The notes below the pieces were generated by a model. That model was not told where the DNA came from, did no database searches, and saw only the letters and a program-made list of their open reading frames with translations. A stretch of DNA of 64,000 bases from PR03 sp031362725 (GTDB lineage: Bacteria; Myxococcota_A; UBA9160; PR03). Positions 15,218-24,639 of this stretch are shown piece after piece. The stretch is taken from assembly GCA_031362725.1 (NCBI GenBank), contig JANLTC010000233.1:13664-77663 (forward strand), given 5' to 3'. Each line of letters starts with the position of its first letter. Positions within the stretch are counted from its first letter, which is position 1. The position numbers and the translations under genes are program-made.

Positions 15218-17911
15218 ATGTCCCTCGCACGAACCGTCCGCATCCTCGGGATCGGCGCGCTTGCAGCCTTCGCTGGCGGGAATGCTGCGCTCGCGCAGGG
15301 GCCGAACCACCCGGTGCTGACCGAGGTCTACCGCGATCCGCCGGGCGTGAACGACGGCCCGGTCGGGCGCCTGCCTGGCAACGCGCACCAGGAATACATC
15401 GAGATCTACCTGCCGCCGCTCGCGGCGCTCGCCCCGACACTGAACAAGGACGCCATCCAGCTCACCTTCTACGAGGTGGAGGGCGACTCGTCGAGCACCG
15501 GGCTCGGCCTCGTCGAGTACCGCATCGATCTTCCCAGCTTCGATCTCGATCCGAGCAACGGGCTCACGGGCCTCCCGCGACCGGCGAGCGGCGTAGTCGT
15601 GCTCGGCTGGGTGAACTACACGGGCAGTCCGCCGACGGCGCTTGCCGGTACGCCGGCAACGCGTGTCGGCCTCGTCAACGGAGGCATCACGTCCGCCGTG
15701 GGCTTCACGTTCATCGCGGTGAACGGCGCGCAGTTCGGCGGAACCACCAACTTCCCGGTGCCAGCGGCCGTATCGGGCATCAACCTCACGTCGCTCGATC
15801 CGACCGAAGGCTTCATGGACAACGGCTCGGCGGTGTTGCTGCTCGTGAACCGCTCCGCCGCGGGCTACGTGCAGCGCTTTGCCTTCGACGATCCCGCGCA
15901 CCAGCCGCCCAATCCGAACGCGGTCGTCTCGCTTCCTAGTGGAACCGTGCTCGGCGTCGCGAGCCTGCTCGACGGTGTGGCCGGCAACGACGACAGCAAC
16001 TTCGACGTGTTGAAGCAGCCGTACCAGACGCCCACCGGCAAGAACATCGATCTCGAGACGGTGCTGCCGAAGAACGGCGCCTTCTCGCTGCGCGCGGCGC
16101 AGGTGGATGAAGCGAACGAGAACGGCTACGCGCGCCTGCTGGTCGACATCGCCAAGACCACCGAGGACGCCAACGCGGGCAACGACGATCCAGTCGACGA
16201 CGCGCTCTTCGCGTACCGCACGATCGCGAACACCGGGCCGCTGCGCGCGACGCCCGGCCGCGCGCCCTTCTCGACGAGCGCACCGGAGCTGGCGGTCGGC
16301 GACGCCAGCCTGCAGATCTTCGACGTGCTCTCCAACACGACCGGGCGTCCCGGCCTCGTTGCGGCGAATGCCGGAGGCGACTTCGCGATGCAGGCGACGG
16401 CGACGGCCGGCGCGTCGAGCGCGCCCGCGCTGATGACCTTCGGACCCGGCGACGCGAGCATCACTTCGCTCGGTCAGAGCCCCGTGGTTCCCAGTGTCGC
16501 AGCGACCGTAGCCGCCGGTGCCGCGCCCGCGTCGCTCGTCACGGCGCCCGTCGCGTTGCATGCGGTCACGATCGGCGGTCCGCCCACCGTGAACCCGAAC
16601 GCGTCGGTGACCGCGACGTTCCGCGTGCTCGATCCGACGACGGGGCTCACCAGCGGGGGCCTCCCGTTCCAGGCGACGAGTCTCGTCGCGGTGCAGGGCA
16701 TCCGGCCGAGTGCCGCGGCGAACGAGTTGCTCGCGACGAGCTTCGGCGCCTTCGTGACCGCGGGTCTCGCCGGCGGCCTTGTGAAGGAGGCGCTCGGCAA
16801 CGCGACCGCGCTGACGAGCCCCGCAACGAATCTCGCCAGTCCCCCCGTGGTGGACGCGCTCGACGTCGAGATGCCCGCGCTGCCCGCGCTGTTCATCCAG
16901 GTGCTCTCGCCGGCCGGTCTCGAGAGTCTGGTCACGACGGTGCTGACGTCGGCGGAGGTGGTCGCCGGGACCGGAACGTACGACGCGAGTCTGAACGCGG
17001 CGTCCACGGCAGTCGCGGCGATCGAGATCCCGATCGCGGAGACACGCACCAGCGGCGGAATCTTCGTTCCGACAGAGCGCGTCCACTACGCGGACGCCGG
17101 AGGACTACCCGGCGCGCCGACGAGCGGCCTCACCAACACCAACACGAATCGCGGCTTCGAACTCGCGCTCATCGACTCGCAGGTACAGTCGGCCGGTACG
17201 CTCGAGAGTGGCGCCACCGATGACTTCGGCCTGATCGTCGAGATCGGCCAGACGGAGCCCGGTGCGACGGTCGTGCCCGGTCAGTTCGTCTTCCTCAGCA
17301 TGATGGGCGGACTCGAAGGCGCAGACGTCGACAGCCTCGACGTACCGCCGTTCGGCTCGCAGGACAACATCGTGTACGTCGATCTCGAGCCCTTCCACGC
17401 GGTGCTCGGCGCGAAGACCGTGAACCGACTCTTCGTCGTGGACGGCAGCGGCACCGGCACCGTGGACGTGATCGGCGCCTTCTCGCTCAACGCGTTGCCC
17501 TGCGCCAACGGCATCGACGACGACGGGGACGGCGCGACCGATTTTGGCTCGGACATCGGATGCGCGAGCGCAGACGATCGCAGCGAGCTGCCGGACTGCG
17601 GCGATGGTCTCGACAACGACGGCGACGGCGCCATCGACGGGGGAAGCGATGTCGCCTGCCTCGATGCGATGAAGCCGCGCGAGAATCCGCAGTGCCAGGA
17701 CGGCATCGGCAACGACGCCGATGGCCTGACCGACTGGGATGGCGGCGCCTCGGCGGGCGTTCCGCTGGCGCAGCAGACCCAGCCCGATCCCGAGTGCGTC
17801 GGCCCGGCGCTGGATCGCGAGGCTCCCGCGTCGGGCTGTGGACTCGGTGCCGGGCTCGTGGCGGTGATCCCGCTGCTGTCGGCACTGCGGAGGCGCGCGT
17901 TGCGCCGGTAG
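15218..17911 (+). CDS. Large secreted protein with lamin-tail-like start, DNDGDG repeats and C-terminal sorting tail
   Basis: 897 residues from ATG 15218, with a perfect GGCAGGAGGA site; a signal peptide precedes residue 30. The first 150 residues (LTEVYRDPPG, HQEYIEIYLPP) resemble a lamin-tail domain. Residues about 760-870 hold three Cys-bounded calcium-loop units (CANGIDDDGDG, CGDGLDNDGDG, CQDGIGNDADG), frequent in myxobacterial-type surface proteins. The C-terminus SGCGLGAGLVAVIPLL followed by Arg-rich residues is a Gly/Cys-hydrophobic-basic sorting tail akin to MYXO-CTERM. Probably cell-surface anchored. The middle is Ala/Thr/Val-rich and unassigned. It stands alone, divergent from the kinase paralog. 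Confidence 0.75.
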   Translation: MSLARTVRILGIGALAAFAGGNAALAQGPNHPVLTEVYRDPPGVNDGPVGRLPGNAHQEYIEIYLPPLAALAPTLNKDAIQLTFYEVEGDSSSTGLGLVEYRIDLPSFDLDPSNGLTGLPRPASGVVVLGWVNYTGSPPTALAGTPATRVGLVNGGITSAVGFTFIAVNGAQFGGTTNFPVPAAVSGINLTSLDPTEGFMDNGSAVLLLVNRSAAGYVQRFAFDDPAHQPPNPNAVVSLPSGTVLGVASLLDGVAGNDDSNFDVLKQPYQTPTGKNIDLETVLPKNGAFSLRAAQVDEANENGYARLLVDIAKTTEDANAGNDDPVDDALFAYRTIANTGPLRATPGRAPFSTSAPELAVGDASLQIFDVLSNTTGRPGLVAANAGGDFAMQATATAGASSAPALMTFGPGDASITSLGQSPVVPSVAATVAAGAAPASLVTAPVALHAVTIGGPPTVNPNASVTATFRVLDPTTGLTSGGLPFQATSLVAVQGIRPSAAANELLATSFGAFVTAGLAGGLVKEALGNATALTSPATNLASPPVVDALDVEMPALPALFIQVLSPAGLESLVTTVLTSAEVVAGTGTYDASLNAASTAVAAIEIPIAETRTSGGIFVPTERVHYADAGGLPGAPTSGLTNTNTNRGFELALIDSQVQSAGTLESGATDDFGLIVEIGQTEPGATVVPGQFVFLSMMGGLEGADVDSLDVPPFGSQDNIVYVDLEPFHAVLGAKTVNRLFVVDGSGTGTVDVIGAFSLNALPCANGIDDDGDGATDFGSDIGCASADDRSELPDCGDGLDNDGDGAIDGGSDVACLDAMKPRENPQCQDGIGNDADGLTDWDGGASAGVPLAQQTQPDPECVGPALDREAPASGCGLGAGLVAVIPLLSALRRRALRR

Positions 17912-17933
17912 CGCGCGCCGCGCCTCGTCCCGA

Positions 17934-20231
17934 TCAGAGTCGCGCAGCCGGCAACTCGATGCGGAACGCGGTGCCGGTCGGTCCGGTGTAGGCGACCGCG
18001 ACGGTACCGCCGTGCGACTCGATGATCTTCTTCACGGTGGCGAGTCCGAGGCCGGTGCCGTCCGGGCGCGTCGTGAAGAACAGATCGAAGACGCGATCCC
18101 GCACGCCGTCGGGAATCCCGGGGCCGGTGTCGGCGACTTCGAGAATCGCGCGGCGATCTTCCCGACGCACGGCGAGGCGCAGCGTGCCGTCCGGCTTCCC
18201 GATCAGCCGCAGCGCGTTGCCGCCCAGTTCGAGGAGCACTTCTTCGAGCAGGTTCGGATCGCAGTCGGTGGCGACCTCCGCATTCGGCACTTCGACGACC
18301 ACCGCGATGCCGAGATCCCGCGCATGGGGTTCGAGCGTCGCGGCGACGGCGCGCGCCAGTTCGCAGAGGTCCACGCGTTCGAGGCGCGGCACGTTCGGGC
18401 GCGAGAAGTCGAGCAGCGAGCGGATGCGTTGCTCGAGGCGGTCGGCCTCGTTGAGAACACCGAAGAGCGTCTCTGCGAGCGGGCCGGCGCCGGCCTGGCG
18501 GTGCGCGAGCTGCGCGGCGGCGCGAATGCCCGCGAGTGGATTGCGGATGCCGTGCGCGACCGATCCCGCGAACTCGCCGACTGCCGCGAGCCGCGCGCTG
18601 CGCAGCAGCGCCTCTTGCGCTTCGCGCAGATCAGAGAGCGCCCGCGCGTTCTGCAGCGCGAGGGCGGCCTGCGCGGCGAGACCACGCACCAACTCGCGCT
18701 CGGCCTCCGAGAACGGCGCACCGGAGCGCTTCGGTCCGCAGGCCAACATGCCGAGTTTCGCGCCGCGAAAGCGCACCGGTTCCGCGAGCGCGGCCGCGGC
18801 GCCGTCGCCCGCGCCGAGCCGCAACTCCGCCCAATCGAGCGCGAGCGCTTCGCGCACGCGCTCGCCGAGAAACGCGCCAATGGCAGCCGCGTCGGTGAGC
18901 GTTGCAAACTCGGTGCTGGTGTCCTCGAGCACCAGCGCGACGTCGAGATGCGAGCGAAAGAATGCCCGGTCGATGCCCACCTGGACGCGCCGCCGCAGCG
19001 GATCGAACGACACCGCGATCGCGACGAGCAACGCAAAGGTGACGCCCGGATTGCCCGCGGCCCCCGGATGGACGAGCTGCTCGAGCGCGAACGCCGACCC
19101 GGCATAAACGAGGACGACCGCCGCCGTCGCGATCGCATAGCCGAGCGTCAGGCGCACAAAGCGCTCGGCGCCGAGTAGATCGTGTCGCACGATCGCGTAG
19201 AGAACCGACGCCGGGAAGAACAAGAAGAAGACGCCGAGCCAGTTCCACGAGAACGACCAGCCGAGCAGCGAGAACGCGAAGATGCCGATCGACGGCAGCA
19301 GCACCGCGACCAGCGAGCCGGAGAACACGACGGCGGCCTGCATGCGCCGTTCGGGCTCGCGCGCGCGCACGACCGCTTGCGTGAAGCTCGCGAGCATCGC
19401 GAGCCCGATCGCCGCGAGCACCACGTAGAAGCCGAGACTGATCTCGTCGGCGGCGCGCGGTCGGGCATAGAAGACGATCGACGACACGCAGCCCGCCGCG
19501 AAGAGCGCGATCGTGAGGACGGCGATCAGCGATCTGCGCAGCCGCGGGCGCAGTCGCTCGATCGGGAACACCAGCGCGAAATACGCAAGCGCGGCCGGCG
19601 CGAGCGCCTCGACGAAGCGCGTCACCGGCACGAGGCGATACGCGGTGAGGTAGTCGACCGAGAGCGCGAGCAGCGCGCCCATCGCGGTCGTCACCAGCGC
19701 GAGCGCGCGCGCGTCGCGCGAATCGGGACGCAGCCAGAGCGCGATCAAGCCGATCGCGAAGAACGCCGCCGCGGCCACCAGATAGTTGCCGAAGGTGAGC
19801 GCCCAGTCGCCGCGCGAGAGGCGCATCGTCGGGACGTCGTAGGAGCGCACACCATCCGTTGTCTCGACCTCGTAGCGGACGCTGGCGGGCGGCAGCCGCT
19901 CGGCCGTGTGCGCGAACAGCGCGGGGCCGCCGGCGAAGGGTTGCCCGTCGACGGCGACGACGACGCCACCGTTCAGCGGCAGCCCGGCGGCGGGGCCCGT
20001 CCAGCCGGGGGCGTTGAAGGCGACGAGGGCGCCGTTGTCCCAGACGAGGAAACCCGGGAATGGGCGACCGACGAGCGCGAGACTTCCCGCCAGCACCAGC
20101 GCGAGTAGCCCCACCGACGCCACCGCCACCGCAACTGCCAGCCGCGAGCGCACGAAACGTCCCGGCGGCGCGACATCCGGGCGCTCGCCGCGCGACGAGA
20201 CGACGGCGGGCGCGGGCGGGGATTCGGTCAC
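17934..20231 (-). CDS. Membrane sensor histidine kinase with extracytoplasmic PDZ-like segment and GAF-like domain
   Basis: About 765 residues from GTG 20231 (a GTG near 20160 is also possible). Order: one membrane helix, a PDZ-like periplasmic segment (GWTGPAAGLPLNGGVVVAVDG), about seven to eight helices to residue 400, a GAF-like domain, then HisKA with the phospho-acceptor in GSVAHGIRNPLAG (His about 560) and HATPase motifs DTGPGIPDG and GTGLGLATVKKI. It should sense an envelope or membrane signal and phosphorylate a response regulator not encoded here. It diverges from lnt with only 21 bp between starts, so promoters must overlap coding sequence or the true starts lie further in. Confidence 0.85.
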   Translation of the reverse strand: MTESPPAPAVVSSRGERPDVAPPGRFVRSRLAVAVAVASVGLLALVLAGSLALVGRPFPGFLVWDNGALVAFNAPGWTGPAAGLPLNGGVVVAVDGQPFAGGPALFAHTAERLPPASVRYEVETTDGVRSYDVPTMRLSRGDWALTFGNYLVAAAAFFAIGLIALWLRPDSRDARALALVTTAMGALLALSVDYLTAYRLVPVTRFVEALAPAALAYFALVFPIERLRPRLRRSLIAVLTIALFAAGCVSSIVFYARPRAADEISLGFYVVLAAIGLAMLASFTQAVVRAREPERRMQAAVVFSGSLVAVLLPSIGIFAFSLLGWSFSWNWLGVFFLFFPASVLYAIVRHDLLGAERFVRLTLGYAIATAAVVLVYAGSAFALEQLVHPGAAGNPGVTFALLVAIAVSFDPLRRRVQVGIDRAFFRSHLDVALVLEDTSTEFATLTDAAAIGAFLGERVREALALDWAELRLGAGDGAAAALAEPVRFRGAKLGMLACGPKRSGAPFSEAERELVRGLAAQAALALQNARALSDLREAQEALLRSARLAAVGEFAGSVAHGIRNPLAGIRAAAQLAHRQAGAGPLAETLFGVLNEADRLEQRIRSLLDFSRPNVPRLERVDLCELARAVAATLEPHARDLGIAVVVEVPNAEVATDCDPNLLEEVLLELGGNALRLIGKPDGTLRLAVRREDRRAILEVADTGPGIPDGVRDRVFDLFFTTRPDGTGLGLATVKKIIESHGGTVAVAYTGPTGTAFRIELPAARL

Positions 20232-20252
20232 TGGCCGTACATTGTCGCCATC

Positions 20253-21707
20253 GTGCGAACGCCGCAACTTCGCAGCCAGAATCGGCGCGCATCGCTGCTC
20301 GCCATCTCGAGTGGCGTGCTCTACGCGCTCGCGATGCCGCCGCTCGCCGCCTGGCCGCTGGCGTTCTGCTGCCTGGTGCCGTTGCTGCACGCGCTGCGCG
20401 GACGCGGCGTACGCGCGCGGATCGCCTGCGGCGCGATCGCGGGCGCCGTTGCGGGATGGGGCACCTCACTGGTGCCGACCGCCGTTGGCCTCGCGAGCTT
20501 CTTCGATCGGCCGCTCGCCTTTGGAGTCGCGGCGGCGATCGCGATCAACGGATCGGTCGGCGGCGCGGCATTCGCGCTATTCGCCGCGCTCGCCGGCGAT
20601 CCCGTGCGCGGCCGCGCGTCGCTCGCGCCCTGGCGCGTCGGTGCGGCGTTCGCGGTCTGCGAGATCGCGCGCTCGCAGCTCTTCACCGGGCTGCCGTGGT
20701 TGCTGCTCGCGCACGCACTCGCACCCGTGCCGGCGCTCGCGCAGCTCGCCGCGTGGATCGGTGTAGTCGGCGTCGGCCTCGCGCTCGCGGTGGCAAACGG
20801 TGCCGTTGCGCTGCTGGCACGGCGCGATGCACGCGGCGCAGCCGCGCTGTGTCTCGCGCCGCTCGCGCTCGCGTTCGCGAGCGCCGATCGCTTCGCACCC
20901 GCGGTCGCGATCGGCGATCCGGGATCGATCGCGCGCGCGGAGCCGGGTGCCGCTGCGCGCGCCGGCGCGATTCGTGTCGCGCTCGTCCAAGCCGGAACAC
21001 GGGCCGATTCGCTGCGCGATGCCACGGGTGTCGCGGCGCGAATCGATCGACTCGTCGCGGTGACGCGCAGCGCGTTGCCAGCGGATCTGGTCGTGTGGCC
21101 GGAGAACGCGATCAGCGTTGCGCTGCCCGCCAACGAGTCGCTGGTGCGCGACGCCGTTGCGACGCTCGCGCCCCGCCCTGCACTGCTGTTCGGCGCGCCC
21201 GCCTATGACCCGGCGTCGCCGACGCGCATCTTCAACTCGGTACTGCTCTGGGACGCGAACGGCGTCGCGCTCGGTCGCAGCGACAAGACGCAGCTGTTGC
21301 CATTCACCGAGTTCGTGCCGCGCTTCTTTGCGGCGTTCGGCGTGCGCGGCGGACACACGGCAGCGGGAGCGTCGATCGCACCGCTGCCGTGGCGCGACAC
21401 CAAGCTCGGGATCCTGATCTGCTACGAGCTGCTGTTCCCGGATCTTTCGCGCGCGCTGATCCGGCAAGGCGCCGACGTGCTCGTAAATCCCTCGAACGAC
21501 GCGTGGTTCGAGGACAGCGCGGGCCCTGCGCAGATGGCAGCGGCGGCGGTGCTGCGCGCGATCGCGACGCGACGACCGCTGCTGCGCGCGACGCCGACCG
21601 GCATCACCGTGGCGATCGACGCGCGCGGTCGCGTGGTCGGGCAGCTGGCGCGCGGGACTTCGGGCGCGCTGGTCGTCGATGTGTGGCCTTCGAGTGGGGA
21701 TCCCTGA
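20253..21707 (+). CDS. lnt: Apolipoprotein N-acyltransferase
   Basis: Transfers the third acyl chain from phospholipid to the N-terminal Cys of outer-membrane lipoproteins, at the inner membrane. 484 residues from GTG 20253, a normal length. About six to eight N-terminal helices are followed by the nitrilase-like domain with the catalytic triad in place: Glu284 (WPENAIS), Lys345 (SDKTQLLPFTE) and Cys390 (LICYELLFPDLS). Conserved NPSNDAWF follows. The N-terminal LLAISSGVLYALAMPPLA agrees with the usual Lnt start. Presence implies lipoproteins with triacylated Cys and an outer membrane. Confidence 0.93.
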   Translation: MRTPQLRSQNRRASLLAISSGVLYALAMPPLAAWPLAFCCLVPLLHALRGRGVRARIACGAIAGAVAGWGTSLVPTAVGLASFFDRPLAFGVAAAIAINGSVGGAAFALFAALAGDPVRGRASLAPWRVGAAFAVCEIARSQLFTGLPWLLLAHALAPVPALAQLAAWIGVVGVGLALAVANGAVALLARRDARGAAALCLAPLALAFASADRFAPAVAIGDPGSIARAEPGAAARAGAIRVALVQAGTRADSLRDATGVAARIDRLVAVTRSALPADLVVWPENAISVALPANESLVRDAVATLAPRPALLFGAPAYDPASPTRIFNSVLLWDANGVALGRSDKTQLLPFTEFVPRFFAAFGVRGGHTAAGASIAPLPWRDTKLGILICYELLFPDLSRALIRQGADVLVNPSNDAWFEDSAGPAQMAAAAVLRAIATRRPLLRATPTGITVAIDARGRVVGQLARGTSGALVVDVWPSSGDP

Positions 21708-21751
21708 AGCGGACGCCGAAGCGCAACCGCGTTGGCCTCGCGGATGCCGCC

Positions 21752-21767
21752 CCCCGCAGCCGCGGGG
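21752..21767. terminator. Possible hairpin terminator after lnt
   Basis: A perfect 6-bp stem (CCCCGC, loop AGCC, GCGGGG) 45 bp after the lnt stop. There is no following T-run, so it may be only a GC-rich hairpin. The rest of 21708-21886 shows no other feature. Confidence 0.3.
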
Positions 21768-21886
21768 TCGCCTGAACGAGCGGTAGTCACCCGCCCTCGT
21801 CTCGTCTAACATCGGCCGACTCGAGCGCAGCCGTCCCGTCGTCGATTCCGCGCGAGGGCTCCGCCGCCAGCCGCGGAGAACTGACC

Positions 21887-24592
21887 TTGCGCCCCACTTC
21901 TTGCCCCTGTCACCCCTGCCGTTCCCTTCTGGTGCTGCACGCCTCCCTCTTGGTTGGCGCGTTGGTCGCGGCCGCCTGGGCGCCGAGAGCGCTGGCGCAC
22001 GACGCGACCTTTCCGCTGGCTGGCGACTCGATCCTGATCCAAACGGACCAGGGCGACGGCACCGAGGTCTTCCAGTTCGAGGCAGCCGGCGAGGAGGTGC
22101 CGCTACTCGATCACGATCCGCGCCAGGACGGCACCTCGATTTTCGTCCGCGGACTCGGCGCCAAAGCCGGTCGCAGCGCGCTCGCGACGCTCGACCGCAA
22201 CTTCTGGTCGGCCAGTAACAACGGCGGCTACGTGTACGACGATCCCAGTGGCTCGCGCGGCGGGATCACGCACGTGACGATGGAAAGGGAGCTGCTCAGC
22301 ATCCAGGGCGCCGGAGCGCATTGGGGTTGGAAGCCGGACGGCTCGCAGGACGAAGTCTGGGTGCAGATGCGCATCGCCGACACCTCGTTCTGTTCGCAGT
22401 TTCCTGCCGCCACCGCGACGTCGAATGCGGCTGGACACTTCCAGGCGTCGGGCGCCGCTGCACCGGCCGGATGTCCCGAGCAGGTCTGCGGCGACGGCGT
22501 GCCGCAGATGCCCGAGACCTGCGATGACGGCAACCTCGCCACCGGCGACGGCTGCGAAATCAGCTGCGAGACCGGCCCGTGCAATGCGCAGAGCTTCACG
22601 TCCACCTTCGAGGCGATCCAGACCGTCGTGTTCGAAGGCGCCTATGGCTGCACCGACAGCACCTGTCATGATTCCGTGTCACCGAAGAACGATCTCGAGC
22701 TGACCCACGGGGTGGCGTACGAGGAACTGCTCGGCCCGCCCCCTGGAAACGGCCATCCGTCGGACGACTACTCGTTCCTGAACTTGATCCAGCCCGGCGA
22801 GCCGGAGTTCAGCTACCTGTTCATCAAGCTCGCGGCGAAGACCTATCCCAACTCGCAGTTCACGGTGGATCCCGGCACCGGGATGCCGAGCGGCGGCAAG
22901 GTCGCGATCTCGCAGGAGCACCTCGAAGCGGTGCGCAAGTGGATCCGCGGCGGCGCGCCGCGCGAGGGCGTCGTCCCCGGCACCCAGGAACTGCTCGGCA
23001 CCTGCCTGCCGCCGCCGACGCCGCTGAAGATCCCGGTGCCCGATCCGCCCGGACCCAACGTCGGCGTGCAGCTCGTGCAAACGCCCTGGGAACTCCCGCC
23101 GACCACGCCGGAGGCGAGCGGCGAGGGCGAGATCTGCATGAGCACCTACTTCGACGTCTCTGCGCTGGTGCCGGAGTGGGCGAAGGTGCCGTGCCCCGAG
23201 GAGTTTCAGGTCCGGCGTTCCTGCTCGAACGCGCCGACCACCGCGTGCAGCTCCGACACCGAATGCCCGGACGGCACCTGCACCGGCTCGCTGAAGAACT
23301 TCAACAACCCGAGCGGCGAGTGCTTCCGCTATCACAAGCAGACGCTGCTGCAGGATCCGCAGTCTCACCACAGCATCATCCACCTCTACACCGGTGGGTA
23401 CGGCTTGGACGATGAGGGCTGGGGCGAGTGGACGACCAAGCTCGAGCCGACCGATCCTGGCTACGCACTCGAGAACGGCGCGGCTTGCGACCCGTCCCTG
23501 GTCGACCCGGCGCTTGGATTCAATCCCGGTTGCAGCAGCGCGGTGGTCTCCTCGGTCGCGTGCAGCGCCTACGGGCCGCCCGATGCGAGCCAGTTCTCGC
23601 TCACCGGCCAAGGCAGCAACCTGCCCACTTTCAGCGGGTCGCAGGAGCCGTACTACCAGCAGATCCTGGCCGACGGCGTCTACGCGGTCGCGCCGTTGCG
23701 CGGCGTGGTGGTCTGGAACTCGCACGCCTTCAATCTCACGCAGTCGGAAACGACGATGGCGCAGTTCCTGAATCTCGAGTTCGCCCAGCCCGCGGATCAG
23801 ATCTATCCGCTCCAGGGCATCTTCGAAGCGCGCTGGATCTTCGCGCAAGATGTGCCCGCGTTCGGGACACAGGAGATCTGCGCGACGCACACCATCGAGC
23901 AGGGCGCGCGACTCTTCGAACTCTCCTCGCATACCCACCTGCGTGGGGTGCGCTGGCGCACCTGGGCACCGCCCAACACGCCGTGTCAGCCGGGCTGCCC
24001 GACGCCATACCAGGCGAACCCGATCTTCAGACTGTGTCAGCCGGATCCGGATCTGCCGATCTGCAACGGTCCACCGCCGCCGCCGCGTGCGCCGCTCTAC
24101 TTCAGCAGCGACTACTCCGATCCGCTGCAACTCGGCTTCGATCTGCCGCTCGCATACGACGACCCGGATGTCGCGAGCCGCACGTTTCTCTTCTGCTCGC
24201 GCTACGACAACGGCTCGGGTCCGGGCTCTCCGCCGGTGAAGCGGCGCTCGCAAGCTCCGCTCCCGCCCGCCACCGCGGGCTATTCGGGGGCGATCCTCAA
24301 CGCGGTCGGCGTCGGCGGCCCGTGTCCGAAGAAGGTCACGAGCTGCATGGATGGGCCGAACAAGGGCCTCGTTTGCGGCACCAACACGACATTGAACCAC
24401 GCCTTCTGCGGCGATCCCGCGCTCGAGCTGTGCGATGCGTGCCCGATGCGCGGCGGCGTCACGACCTCGGACGAGATGATGATCCTGCTCGGGAGCTACT
24501 TCGTCCCAGCGCCCGAGCCAGGTGCAGCGTGGCTCGGCGGTGCCGCGATCGCCGCTCTCGCGCTCCAGAGCTCGCGTCGCAGACGACCATGA
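21887..24592 (+). CDS. Secreted copper type II monooxygenase-like protein with PEP-CTERM tail
   Basis: 901 residues from TTG 21887 (GGAG site), with a signal peptide ending near ALAHD. Residues 198-229 hold a disulfide repeat (CGDG...CDDGNLATGDGC). A cytochrome-like segment has Cys255/Cys260-His261 (CTDSTCHD, a CX4CH). Residues 430-870 show the ligand order of ascorbate-dependent copper monooxygenases (PHM/DBH type): His494-His495 (QSHHSIIH), His613 (NSHAFN), His682-x-His684 (SSHTHLRG) and Met864 in TTSDEMMILLGSYF. The C-terminus PAPEPGAAWLGGAAIAALAL plus Arg residues is PEP-CTERM-like. Predicted surface-anchored oxygenase with unknown substrate; family call from motifs, not from alignment. 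Confidence 0.65.
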   Translation: MRPTSCPCHPCRSLLVLHASLLVGALVAAAWAPRALAHDATFPLAGDSILIQTDQGDGTEVFQFEAAGEEVPLLDHDPRQDGTSIFVRGLGAKAGRSALATLDRNFWSASNNGGYVYDDPSGSRGGITHVTMERELLSIQGAGAHWGWKPDGSQDEVWVQMRIADTSFCSQFPAATATSNAAGHFQASGAAAPAGCPEQVCGDGVPQMPETCDDGNLATGDGCEISCETGPCNAQSFTSTFEAIQTVVFEGAYGCTDSTCHDSVSPKNDLELTHGVAYEELLGPPPGNGHPSDDYSFLNLIQPGEPEFSYLFIKLAAKTYPNSQFTVDPGTGMPSGGKVAISQEHLEAVRKWIRGGAPREGVVPGTQELLGTCLPPPTPLKIPVPDPPGPNVGVQLVQTPWELPPTTPEASGEGEICMSTYFDVSALVPEWAKVPCPEEFQVRRSCSNAPTTACSSDTECPDGTCTGSLKNFNNPSGECFRYHKQTLLQDPQSHHSIIHLYTGGYGLDDEGWGEWTTKLEPTDPGYALENGAACDPSLVDPALGFNPGCSSAVVSSVACSAYGPPDASQFSLTGQGSNLPTFSGSQEPYYQQILADGVYAVAPLRGVVVWNSHAFNLTQSETTMAQFLNLEFAQPADQIYPLQGIFEARWIFAQDVPAFGTQEICATHTIEQGARLFELSSHTHLRGVRWRTWAPPNTPCQPGCPTPYQANPIFRLCQPDPDLPICNGPPPPPRAPLYFSSDYSDPLQLGFDLPLAYDDPDVASRTFLFCSRYDNGSGPGSPPVKRRSQAPLPPATAGYSGAILNAVGVGGPCPKKVTSCMDGPNKGLVCGTNTTLNHAFCGDPALELCDACPMRGGVTTSDEMMILLGSYFVPAPEPGAAWLGGAAIAALALQSSRRRRP

Positions 24593-24639
24593 GCGATCAC
24601 GCGTGAAGTCGGGTGCCGCGTAGGCCGGACGGAGAGATC

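Noticed and set aside
15152..17086. A 644-codon minus-strand open frame
   Set aside because: Shadow of the 897-residue secreted protein gene; composition dominated by Arg/Glu/His with no family motif.
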